DNA from: an uncultured Bacilli bacterium
GTDB taxonomy: Bacteria > Bacillota_I > Bacilli_A > RF39 > UBA660
NCBI GenBank assembly: GCA_910584255.1
Contig: CAJTXV010000019.1
Span: forward strand, 1-34,517
Direction of reading: 5' to 3'
DNA length: 34,517 bases
Shown: positions 15,051-22,261 of the stretch, in pieces
Numbering within the stretch: the stretch's first letter is position 1
Layout: the number at the start of each line of letters is the position of its first letter
Notes under the pieces: model-generated
Database searches by the model: none
Seen by the model: the letters and a program-made list of their open reading frames with translations, nothing else
What the model was told of the DNA's origin: nothing
Position numbers and translations under genes: made by a program

Positions 15051-15490
15051 TACTTAGCCCCCTTTTTCTCTACGATTTTAAAGGAATGGATGAGCCTAAT
15101 ATCCATTAGTTTGGTAATTTTCTCTTTTCCATACAAAAATTCAAATTTTAAATAGTTATCATCTATACTTAAAATTTTACATTTTGTAGATGCACCCATT
15201 CGATATTCTTCAACATCATCATCTATATCTAGAAAACATTCACATCCAATTAAACAATCTAATATTGAGTGTTTCTTTTTACATTCTATTTCAAGCTGTT
15301 CATTTAATAGATCATTAACACTCACTTTAAATATGTTAGAAAGTTTTATTACTTGACTGATATCAGGATTTGTAATATTACTCTCCCAATTAGAAATTGT
15401 CTGTCTTGCGACTTGTAATTGACTGGCTAATTGCTCCTGGGTCATATTTTCTTTTTTTCTGAACTCGATGATTCTTTTTCCAATATCCAT
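15050..15490 (-). CDS. XRE-family regulator with C-terminal beta domain
   Basis: 146 residues. Residues 1-65 form a typical Cro/C1 helix-turn-helix (IIEFRKKENMTQEQLASQLQVARQTISNWESNITNPDISQVIKLSNIF). Residues about 83-135 form a small domain shared with the overlapping downstream gene. Two Cys pairs (DCLIGCEC) lie between the two domains and could bind metal or sense redox state, though this is a guess. AGGTGAT precedes ATG. The gene is divergent from the collagen-like operon 235 bases away. Confidence 0.85.
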   Translation of the reverse strand: MDIGKRIIEFRKKENMTQEQLASQLQVARQTISNWESNITNPDISQVIKLSNIFKVSVNDLLNEQLEIECKKKHSILDCLIGCECFLDIDDDVEEYRMGASTKCKILSIDDNYLKFEFLYGKEKITKLMDIRLIHSFKIVEKKGAK

Positions 15491-15597
15491 TTTTCATCAC
15501 CTATCAACATCTTACTACTGATTATTCTATCTGTATATAAATAAAATATAACATCTTGCAAAAATAACTTAACATTTTAATAAAATATATCCATTTT

Positions 15598-15681
15598 TAT
15601 ATTTAAAGTTATGTGAATGCATATATTGTACTGATAGTGAAAAATATAAATCAAAAATTAATATTTTTTGCTTTCTATAAT
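15598..15681 (+). promoter_or_regulatory. Candidate promoters of the collagen-like operon
   Basis: Two candidates in the 15491-15724 gap. TATATT (15598-15603), a 16-base spacer and CATATATT (15620-15627) loosely resemble the sporulation sigma-E pattern. A TATAAT lies nearer (about 15676-15681) but without a good -35. GAGGGTGA at 15711 serves the first gene. No gene seen in the gap. Confidence 0.25.
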
Positions 15682-15724
15682 TGAATATTTTGGTAAAAAT
15701 TTCTATTAGAGAGGGTGAATTAGA

Positions 15725-15949
15725 ATGAATTGTAAGGATTTTCTTAATGAATGTGATTCCTTAAATGGTTGCTATATTATGGGTCCAACTGGTCCCAGGG
15801 GTTTTCAAGGAATTCCTGGCGTTACAGGACCTACAGGTCCTCAAGGAAATCCGGGAGAAATTGGTCCAGCACCACAACTTACGATTGGAACAGTGGACAC
15901 AGGACCTCCAGGATCACAAGCATCTGTCAATATTACCCCTATTGATTAA
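15725..15949 (+). CDS. Collagen-like repeat protein 1
   Basis: 74 residues. A short head with three Cys (NCKDFLNECDSLNGCY) is followed by about nine Gly-X-Y triplets (GPTGPRGFQGIPGVTGPTGP and on) and a tail LTIGTVDTGPPGSQASVNITP. The triplets should form a collagen triple helix; the Cys could cross-link it. Similar short BclA-like proteins sit on spore surfaces of Bacillus and Clostridium relatives. The tail matches the tail of the second protein almost residue for residue. GAGGGTGA precedes ATG. A second open frame over the same bases is a repeat artefact. Confidence 0.8.
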   Translation: MNCKDFLNECDSLNGCYIMGPTGPRGFQGIPGVTGPTGPQGNPGEIGPAPQLTIGTVDTGPPGSQASVNITPID

Positions 15950-15995
15950 ATTTTATAACACTTAAATATTCAATCTACGAAAGGAGATTCAAAAG

Positions 15996-16274
15996 ATGAA
16001 TGAAAATGCTTCAGGTTATGTTTTAGATTTTGTTATTCCACAAGGACCTACTGGACCTCAAGGATTGGAAGGTGCAACTGGACCCACAGGTCCTCAAGGG
16101 TTAGCAGGTACCACTGGACCCACAGGTCCTCAAGGATTAGCAGGTGCCACTGGTCCGACTGGACCTCAAGGGTTAGCAGGTGCAACTGGACCATCCCCAA
16201 CATTTTCTATTGGAACTGTTACAACTGGAGCACCAGGTACACAGGCTAGTGTAACAATCACTCCTACTACCTAA
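15996..16274 (+). CDS. Collagen-like repeat protein 2
   Basis: 92 residues: head MNENASGYVLDFVIPQ, about sixteen Gly-X-Y triplets made of near-perfect GPTGPQGLAGAT nine-to-twelve-residue repeats, and tail FSIGTVTTGAPGTQASVTITP. AAAGGAG lies 9 bases before ATG. The DNA repeats (about 16045-16190) are nearly identical, so copy number could change by slippage. Spacing to the neighbours is under 50 bases on both sides, giving one operon. Confidence 0.8.
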   Translation: MNENASGYVLDFVIPQGPTGPQGLEGATGPTGPQGLAGTTGPTGPQGLAGATGPTGPQGLAGATGPSPTFSIGTVTTGAPGTQASVTITPTT

Positions 16275-16298
16275 ATCTATAAAGAAAGGAGTGTAGAA

Positions 16299-16856
16299 AT
16301 GAATTATGAAATAAATTTTGTAATCCCACAGGGACCAACTGGTCCTCAAGGAATATCTGGCATTACTGGTCCTACTGGGCCTCAAGGATTAGTAGGTGCC
16401 ACAGGTCCTACGGGGCCTACAGGGCCTACTACAGGTCTTACTGCCTATGGAGGAAAATATAATAACACCTCTAGTACTATTTCTCTAGGAATTGGAACTC
16501 CATCACAGGTACCACTTCCAGTTTCTATGCCAAATTTAAATACTAGCTACACTACTACAAATAGTATTACTGTATCACAAGGTGGCATTTATGAAATTAA
16601 TTTCTATACGAATATATCGGTTGCTCTTGGTACCACATTAACCTTAGCTATACGAGCAAATGGAACAAATATTGCATCTACTGTTATCTCTAGAGCTTTA
16701 TCTGTTGGAACCAGTTCTATTTATAGTGGTAGTGTCTTAGTACAATTACCTGCTAATACCGTAATTGATATGGCAGTATCTGCACTACTTGCAGTTGGAG
16801 TTACTTTAGGCAGTGGAACTAGTGCAAGTTTAACAATCAAAAAAATTAGTACATAA
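16299..16856 (+). CDS. BclA-like collagen protein with C-terminal jelly-roll domain
   Basis: 185 residues: short head MNYEINFVIPQ, about eleven Gly-X-Y triplets, then a domain of about 135 residues (YGGKYNNTSSTISLGIGTPSQVPLP to LTIKKIST) with the alternating Ser/Thr-rich strands of the BclA C-terminal/C1q-TNF-like trimerisation fold (GGIYEINFYTNI, LTLAIRANGTNIAS). Such domains nucleate collagen trimers on the exosporium. Because proteins 1 and 2 lack this domain, they may be assembled with it. AAAGGAG precedes ATG. The strong terminator after it closes the operon. Confidence 0.85.
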   Translation: MNYEINFVIPQGPTGPQGISGITGPTGPQGLVGATGPTGPTGPTTGLTAYGGKYNNTSSTISLGIGTPSQVPLPVSMPNLNTSYTTTNSITVSQGGIYEINFYTNISVALGTTLTLAIRANGTNIASTVISRALSVGTSSIYSGSVLVQLPANTVIDMAVSALLAVGVTLGSGTSASLTIKKIST

Positions 16857-16858
16857 AG

Positions 16859-16885
16859 AATGAAGCGAAATTGCTTCATTTTTTA
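16859..16885 (+). terminator. Terminator of the collagen operon
   Basis: AATGAAGC, loop, GCTTCATT and a run of T. It overlaps the end of the convergent ASCH gene and could work in both directions. Confidence 0.85.
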
Positions 16886-17776
16886 TAATTCTTTAAAATC
16901 AATATACCTTCCAAAATCGCAATGCTGGTAAAATTCCGGTACTGAAATTCCGTATTTCGGTTTTTTATATTCATGCAATACAAGTTTAGAATCTATATAA
17001 TTATTTTCTAACCTATGCTCAATAAATTTATTTTTAACATCAAGAAAGAGTTCCTTTTTAGAATTATACTCATGAATTCCTCGATATATTTGATAACTAT
17101 GTTCGAACCAATAAAATTTTCCATTTTTTTCAAATGTTAAAAAGGTATGACTAGGACACATATCATCATCATAATGTACTAAAAAGTAAGTTTCAATATT
17201 CCAATCATTTCCTTTAAAATAGTATCTTTCAAGTTCCACCTGATCCCAACATACCCCAATTTTACTTTTTATAATTTCTCTAGGCGATTGCAACCTATAA
17301 TTTTCTGAAAAATCATTGTCTACTTTCTCGTGGGGTTTATTATTTTTATCAATCCAACCATATTGAATTTCTTCCATTTTTTTCATGATTTCAAATTCAT
17401 CATAATAATCCCAAAATCCAAGGCTTCCAATTGCGGGAATAGGCTTTTCCAGTTTTTTTATTTTCTCTAACTTCAAGGCGTATCCGCCTCTACCCCTTGT
17501 TGCACCGTAAATTAGTTCATTTTCAACAATCAAGCGATTCTCAAATTCTTTCTCGACCTTAATGCAATCTGTAATTTCTGCACTTCCGATAATACAACCT
17601 GTTGGATATTCTAAATTTAGGCAACGAAATCTATCCATATTTTCATTTTCTATTCCTTTACTCGCATGAATTAGAAATTTCCCTCTAAAGTTAGTTTTCC
17701 AACTTCTAAATTCAAAACATTTATATCCTTCTACAATTAATGTCGCCCATGGTTGTTTGATACTTAATACTTTCAT
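16883..17776 (-). CDS. ASCH domain fused to a transglutaminase-like domain
   Basis: About 297 residues. Residues 1 to about 125 form an ASCH domain (MKVLSIKQPWATLIVEGYK, FEFRSWKT, GKFLIHASKG, PTGCIIGSAEITDC, GGYALKLEKI), a PUA-like RNA- or nucleotide-binding fold. Residues about 180-265 carry GVCWDQVELERYYF, MCPSHTFLTF and YWFEHSYQIYRGIHEY, giving a Cys-His-Glu set like transglutaminase/papain-fold hydrolases. ATG at 17776 is preferred to GTG at 17785 because GGAAGTG lies 6 bases upstream and ASCH proteins often begin MKVLSIKQPW. The combination in one protein is unusual. Confidence 0.8.
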   Translation of the reverse strand: MKVLSIKQPWATLIVEGYKCFEFRSWKTNFRGKFLIHASKGIENENMDRFRCLNLEYPTGCIIGSAEITDCIKVEKEFENRLIVENELIYGATRGRGGYALKLEKIKKLEKPIPAIGSLGFWDYYDEFEIMKKMEEIQYGWIDKNNKPHEKVDNDFSENYRLQSPREIIKSKIGVCWDQVELERYYFKGNDWNIETYFLVHYDDDMCPSHTFLTFEKNGKFYWFEHSYQIYRGIHEYNSKKELFLDVKNKFIEHRLENNYIDSKLVLHEYKKPKYGISVPEFYQHCDFGRYIDFKEL

Positions 17777-17863
17777 ATTTTTCACTTCCTATTTCCATTT
17801 TTCTACTACAATTGTAGCACATTTTTATAGTAAATAACAATGAGACTATTAAGGAAAGAATTT

Positions 17864-18304
17864 ATGTTTGAAGTGAAGACAAAGCTTAAAAGTATAGAAC
17901 TCATCAAAAAGTTAAAATTAAATCAATTTCTAGAAGAGTTATTTCATTCGGACGAAGAACAAAAAAAGTTTGACTTATTTTCAATCAATGTCAGTCCTTA
18001 TAATTATAGTTCTCACTTAGTACTCATTGGAGACATTAAAATAAGAGCCAATAATGAAATTTGGTTAATTGCAACTAACAATCAACAATTTACTGGAAAG
18101 ATGGCAGAACAACACCCAGAATTTAATTTGAGAACAACTATTTTTGATAAGGTTTTAGATCAAATACCTAAATTTGATGAAATTTATCAATATATTTCTA
18201 ATCATCAACTAATCGATGTAATTGTTGAATTTGCCTATTATGATATCCCTGTTAGCATTTATCAAGAAAATATTATTGTTTTTGAAATTAGGACTCACTT
18301 TTAA
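17864..18304 (+). CDS. Hypothetical protein
   Basis: About 146 residues from ATG at 17864, which has AAGGAAAG 5-6 bases upstream; the ATG at 17840 has none. Soluble, mixed charge, with FDLFSINVSPYNYSSHLVLIGDIKIRANNEIWLIATNNQQF followed by a helix-rich end (FDKVLDQIPKFDEIYQYISNHQLIDVIVEFAYYDIPVSI). No family recognised. It starts a plus-strand run with the DUF1653 and CYTH genes, separated from the next gene by about 39 bases. Confidence 0.6.
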   Translation: MFEVKTKLKSIELIKKLKLNQFLEELFHSDEEQKKFDLFSINVSPYNYSSHLVLIGDIKIRANNEIWLIATNNQQFTGKMAEQHPEFNLRTTIFDKVLDQIPKFDEIYQYISNHQLIDVIVEFAYYDIPVSIYQENIIVFEIRTHF

Positions 18305-18343
18305 ACTTACTATGATATACTTAAATTAAGAAGGAGAATATTT

Positions 18344-18619
18344 ATGAATCAAGAAGAAAAGATAAAAGTACATGGCATCTATCGTCACTATGGCGGAGAT
18401 TACTATATTGTAGAAGGAATAGGAACTCATACAGAAACAATGGAAAAAATGGTCATTTATCGTGCGCTTTATGGAAATAATGAAATTTGGATCCGTCCCT
18501 TAAATATGTTTTTAGAGGAAGTAGAAGGAAAAAATCAAAAACATCGATTTGAATTACAACATATTAAGAGTAAAGCTCATCCAGAAAATGATATGGAGGA
18601 AAATTATGCAAGAAATTGA
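18344..18619 (+). CDS. DUF1653 domain protein
   Basis: 91 residues. The segment GIYRHYGGDYYIVEGIGTHTETMEKMVIYRALYGNNEIWIRPLNMFLEEV is a full DUF1653 domain; the family begins with G-x-Y-R-H and has YRALYG and WxRPxxMF. Function is not established; a small beta-barrel with RNA- or ligand-binding is plausible. AAGGAG precedes ATG. Its end overlaps the CYTH gene by 14 bases, so the two are translated together. Confidence 0.88.
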   Translation: MNQEEKIKVHGIYRHYGGDYYIVEGIGTHTETMEKMVIYRALYGNNEIWIRPLNMFLEEVEGKNQKHRFELQHIKSKAHPENDMEENYARN

Positions 18620-19156
18620 AATAAAGTTTCGAATTGATAATCGTGAGCAACTTATTTCAAAACTAGAGTCACACAACTCTCATTTCTCAGACCCTATCCA
18701 TCAAAAAGACATTATTTTTGTACCAGATTTAAATGATACCGCAAATGGTGAAGGAAAGATTTTTGTTCGAATTCGAAAACAAAATGAGAAAAAAATAATT
18801 ACATTAAAAAACAATCCAAAGTCATTATGCAAAGTAAAGAAATTGAGTTTGGTATTAGTGATATTGATAAAGCTTATGACTTTTTGGAAACCATTGGATT
18901 TAAAGAATGGGTAACTGTTGAAAAGAAACGAATAGAAACAGCCTATAAAGAATTTAATATCTGTATTGATCATGTAAAAAGACTTGGCGATTTTATAGAA
19001 ATAGAAATCTTATCAGAAGAAGAAAATCAAACAGAGTTTTATGAGAAAAAAATTTTATCGATTGCAAAAGAATTAGGAATTCCTATCGAAAATCGAATTA
19101 ATAATTATTATGATTCTATGATTGCAGGGTTAAATAAAAAAGAGAATTTATGCTAA
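18606..19156 (+). pseudogene. CYTH-domain (class IV adenylate cyclase-like) protein, frameshifted
   Basis: The upstream frame begins MQEIEIKFRI, matching the ExExK signature of CYTH phosphohydrolases and cyclases, and has FVRIRKQNEKKIITLKNNPKS. The downstream frame (18827-19156) continues KEIEFGISDIDKAYDFLETIGF, VEKKRIETAYKEFNICIDHVKRLGDFIEIEI, including the Arg/Lys and Glu positions of the tunnel fold. Together they give about 180 residues, the normal length. The break lies at TCATTATGC near 18820; one missing base explains it. GGAGG precedes the ATG at 18606. The substrate would be a triphosphate-bearing compound. Confidence 0.82.
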
Positions 19157-19159
19157 ATG

Positions 19160-19187
19160 AAAAAGGCTCTAACTTGAACCTTTTTTT
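19160..19187 (+). terminator. Terminator after the CYTH gene
   Basis: AAAAAGG pairs with CCTTTTT, with two further pairs (TC with GA) inside after one mismatch, followed by a T-run. Confidence 0.6.
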
Positions 19188-19208
19188 GTTTTACACGCTC
19201 TTACAATA

Positions 19209-19993
19209 TTATTTAATGCCTTCTTTGTTTTCTTCAATTAAAAATTTACTAGTTAAATCAATTTTACTACTATTTTGACTAACAAATGCTTGATATTCAC
19301 TTAAAACAATATGCCTTAACTCATCAAATAATAAAGGTGCTTTTTGATAGGAATCTAAACTCATGGAAAAAAGTTCTGCAAAAATCTCTTTTGAACTTTT
19401 AAGATATACTGGGTTTAACAGTTGCTCCAAGGAATGCTGACTGGATAGTTGAGTAAATTTCTGTGATTCTGAGATTTTTACAAAGCTGTCTAAAAAATGT
19501 CCTAATTCATGCCAAAATACATGGCGAAATTGTTCTCTAGTCAATATCTTATTCAAAAACTTATGTTCCTTTTTGTATAATGAGGTGGAAAAAATATGGC
19601 AGTAAATATATCTTTTTTCTCCATAGTCGTAGACTTATGATAAAAAGTCATATTTGAACGATTATTGTGATAATAAAAATCGGTATGCGTGAAATCAGAA
19701 AAATATCCAATCTCAATATTGCCTTCACAATCATTCTTTAATTCTAATATATTCTTATCTGTTTCATTTTGTAAAACAAAATCAGTAGAATCTAAAAAAA
19801 GATATTCGAGGGAGAAATTCATAACCGCTTCAAAAACACCAACAGAACATAATGATTTTGAAAGAGCTGGATATAACTTTAAAAATTCACTCAGAGAATT
19901 ACATACCTCTTCACAAAAAGAAGAATCCAAGTCATGAAGATCAACTAATGGAATTCCTAAATCAATTAGTTTCTGTTCATACTCATGGTTCAT
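19209..19993 (-). pseudogene. HExxH zinc metalloprotease-like protein, frameshifted
   Basis: Two frames form one protein of about 260 residues. The upstream part (19993 to about 19560) is a domain with no motif I know. The downstream part carries FRHVFWHELGHFLDSF, the HExxH zinc site, and about 55 residues later SSKEIFAELFSMSLDS, whose Glu would be the third ligand, as in gluzincin-type peptidases related to anthrax lethal-factor-like and phage toxin domains. The first frame runs FFPPHYTKRNISF and stops; in the other frame KEHKFLNKILTREQ leads into the active site. Adding one A to the AAAAA run near 19575 joins them. AGGAGG precedes ATG. It lies 12 bases after murC in the same direction. Confidence 0.72.
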
Positions 19994-20005
19994 TATAACC
20001 TCCTA

Positions 20006-21316
20006 CTATTTTTGTTTTAACAATTCTTCATAGATTTCTTTTAAATGTGAAATGCTAGCACAACTCATAAAGCACACAATTGCATTTTTATGTTTTAATA
20101 ATTTATCAATAGATGTTTCATCAATCATTTCCCCATTTCTTAACTGATCTAAGATAATTTTAGAAGAAATTCCTGGATAGTCACTTGCTTTTTCACGATT
20201 ACAATCTATTTCTGTTAAATAGGCTTTATCTGCAATATTTAAAGCACTCGCAAATTCCTTTAGAAAAGCCCCTGTTCTTGAATACGTATTTGGTTTAAAT
20301 AAAACAACCAACTCTCTTTCTGGATATTTTTGTCTTGCAGCTTCTAATGTCACTTTAATTTCCGTTGGATGATGTGCATAGTCATCAATAATTACTGTAT
20401 CACCAATTATTTCTTCTTGAAATCTACGCTTTGCATTTTGAAAAGTGAGTAGTAGTTCATGGATTTTATCTTTTTCTATGCCTAACTTATCACAAATCGT
20501 AACACACGCTAGTGTATTTAATATCATATGGTTTCCAAATAATGGAATTTCAAAATGTCCATAAAAAGAACCATTCATATAAATATCAAAATTACTTCCC
20601 TCTTTTGTTAATTCTATATTTTTAGCAATGACATTATTTTCTTCATGAAAACCATAAAAAATGACTTCTTTATCAAACTGAATCTTTCGAATATTTTCAT
20701 TATCTCCACAAACAATTAACCCTTTTTTTGTATTTTTTGAAAACTGTTCAAAAGTTTTGATGATATCTTCAATGTCTTTATAACATTCTGTATGTTCTAA
20801 TTCAATATTTGTAATAATGGAATAGGTTGGATGATATGCCAAAAAATGACGATTAAATTCATCTGATTCAATGACAAAATATTCATTTTCTTTGTTGGCA
20901 TACCCTGTCCCATCTCCAATAAAGTAATTACATCCATAGGTAGAATTTAAAATGTGACTTACTAAAGAACTCGTCGTTGTCTTCCCATGAGTTCCTGAAA
21001 TGGAAATCGTTTGAAATTGATTGGTTAAATCTCCTAAAATCCCATTATAAGCTTTTTTTTCTACTCCTAATTCTAACATTTTCCTAATTTCTGGATGATT
21101 TTCACTAAAGGCCTTAGAACAAGTAAAAATGGTATCTGAATCTGGTATGAATGACGCATCATTATAAATCACGATATTTCGTTGATCGAGTCCTTCTTGT
21201 GTGAACTTCCATTCCTTTGTGTCATCATATCCAGAAACAGTATGTCCTAAATCATGAAGCAAACAGGCAAGTGTTGCCATCCCACTTCCTTTAATACCAA
21301 TACAATAGTATTTCAT
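20006..21316 (-). CDS. murC: UDP-N-acetylmuramate-L-alanine ligase
   Basis: 436 residues, the usual MurC length. The N-terminal Rossmann domain shows CIGIKGSGMATLACLLHDLGHTVSGYD; the central domain has the ATP loop ISGTHGKTTTSS near residue 108 and NIELEHTECY; the C-terminal domain has VIDDYAHHPTEIKVTLEAAR and LFKPNTYSRTG. It adds L-Ala to UDP-MurNAc as the first step of the peptidoglycan stem peptide, in the cytosol. A TATAAT lies about 30 bases before ATG, so it may have its own promoter. The metalloprotease gene follows closely. Confidence 0.96.
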   Translation of the reverse strand: MKYYCIGIKGSGMATLACLLHDLGHTVSGYDDTKEWKFTQEGLDQRNIVIYNDASFIPDSDTIFTCSKAFSENHPEIRKMLELGVEKKAYNGILGDLTNQFQTISISGTHGKTTTSSLVSHILNSTYGCNYFIGDGTGYANKENEYFVIESDEFNRHFLAYHPTYSIITNIELEHTECYKDIEDIIKTFEQFSKNTKKGLIVCGDNENIRKIQFDKEVIFYGFHEENNVIAKNIELTKEGSNFDIYMNGSFYGHFEIPLFGNHMILNTLACVTICDKLGIEKDKIHELLLTFQNAKRRFQEEIIGDTVIIDDYAHHPTEIKVTLEAARQKYPERELVVLFKPNTYSRTGAFLKEFASALNIADKAYLTEIDCNREKASDYPGISSKIILDQLRNGEMIDETSIDKLLKHKNAIVCFMSCASISHLKEIYEELLKQK

Positions 21317-21380
21317 TTCATCAACTTCTTCCTACTTAAATTATACACTATGAGTATAAAAAAAAGAAGAAAAAGAATAC

Positions 21381-22172
21381 TTAATTCCATTCATCTAGCA
21401 TAACTTTTTGAAGTTTTTTAATTCCCTTCTTGTAATGCTTTTGAGCATTTTGTTTAGTTCCACCAAACCTTTCCACAATCTCGCGAAATAACTCTTGTTT
21501 CCCTGTGATAAAACCTAAATGATATAAGATAGTCTCTCGTTGTTTTTGATTTAGATGATCTAATTTTTGATACATGTCTTTTCGTAAATCCGAAAAAATA
21601 ATATCCTCTTCTATACCTGCATGATACAATAACGACTCTTCACAATGTTTTTCACGTAATTCCATGTTCACATCGATATCATCTTCACTTATGCAATCAA
21701 TAGGAATTTCTACAAATTCGGATAAAGAAGTTGTGATACTTCGACCCATCGTACGATTTAGAAATCCTAGGGATTGAATCGTTGTAGGACTTAAATTAGT
21801 TATTCGCTTTTCAAGTTCTTCTATGGATAAGTATTCCCCTGTTGCGATTCTATGTTCTTCTTGTATTTTTGAAATTCTATATGCTTCCTTTGCATAACAT
21901 AACGGTACATATACTACAAACTTACTCATATTTATTAAGTCAAAAAAACGGTATCTAATTTGCAATATTAAATAATTTTCTAAAGTCCTTCCACGATTAG
22001 AATCATAACTAGAAACTTTTTGATAAACTGTAATGCAAGCCTCTTGATACAAATCATCATATTCAAGAAATGAATATCCATGAACTTTATCACTGTATAT
22101 ATGAGCCATTGTTTCAATTAATGGAAGATACTCAATAACTTGATCCCATATATCTTTTTCTACTATTTCCAT
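21381..22172 (-). CDS. Sigma-70-family RNA polymerase sigma factor
   Basis: 263 residues. Region 2 is clear at residues about 30-85 (FLEYDDLYQEACITVYQKVSSYDSNRGRTLENYLILQIRYRFFDLI). A region-3-like part follows (YVPLCYAKEAYRISKIQEEHRIATGEYLSIEELEKRI) and region 4 is near the end (LDHLNQKQRETILYHLGFITGKQELFREIVERFGGTKQNAQKHYKKGIKKLQK). It is not the housekeeping SigA (too short, no region 1.2 helices) and I cannot match it to a named sporulation factor. AAGGGGGG precedes ATG. It lies between murC and the two-component system, all on the minus strand. Confidence 0.8.
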   Translation of the reverse strand: MEIVEKDIWDQVIEYLPLIETMAHIYSDKVHGYSFLEYDDLYQEACITVYQKVSSYDSNRGRTLENYLILQIRYRFFDLINMSKFVVYVPLCYAKEAYRISKIQEEHRIATGEYLSIEELEKRITNLSPTTIQSLGFLNRTMGRSITTSLSEFVEIPIDCISEDDIDVNMELREKHCEESLLYHAGIEEDIIFSDLRKDMYQKLDHLNQKQRETILYHLGFITGKQELFREIVERFGGTKQNAQKHYKKGIKKLQKVMLDEWN

Positions 22173-22227
22173 AATGATTCCCCCCTTTCAAGACTCCCAT
22201 ATTATAACATAAAACACAAAATAAGAA

Positions 22228-22261
22228 AAGGAAAAAGATGTTACTTTCCACCTTTTTCCTT
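22228..22261 (-). terminator. Terminator of the two-component operon
   Basis: Minus strand AAGGAAAAAG pairs with CTTTTTCCTT around a 14-base loop; the stem includes the last codons of the kinase gene and is followed by a T-rich tract. Confidence 0.6.

Noticed and set aside
15765..15965. Second open frame over collagen-like gene 1
   Set aside because: Repeat DNA keeps several frames open; only the Gly-X-Y frame has a ribosome-binding site and sensible protein.
16045..16190. Tandem DNA repeats as a CRISPR array
   Set aside because: Repeats are codon-periodic and encode GPTGPQG; there are no unique spacers.
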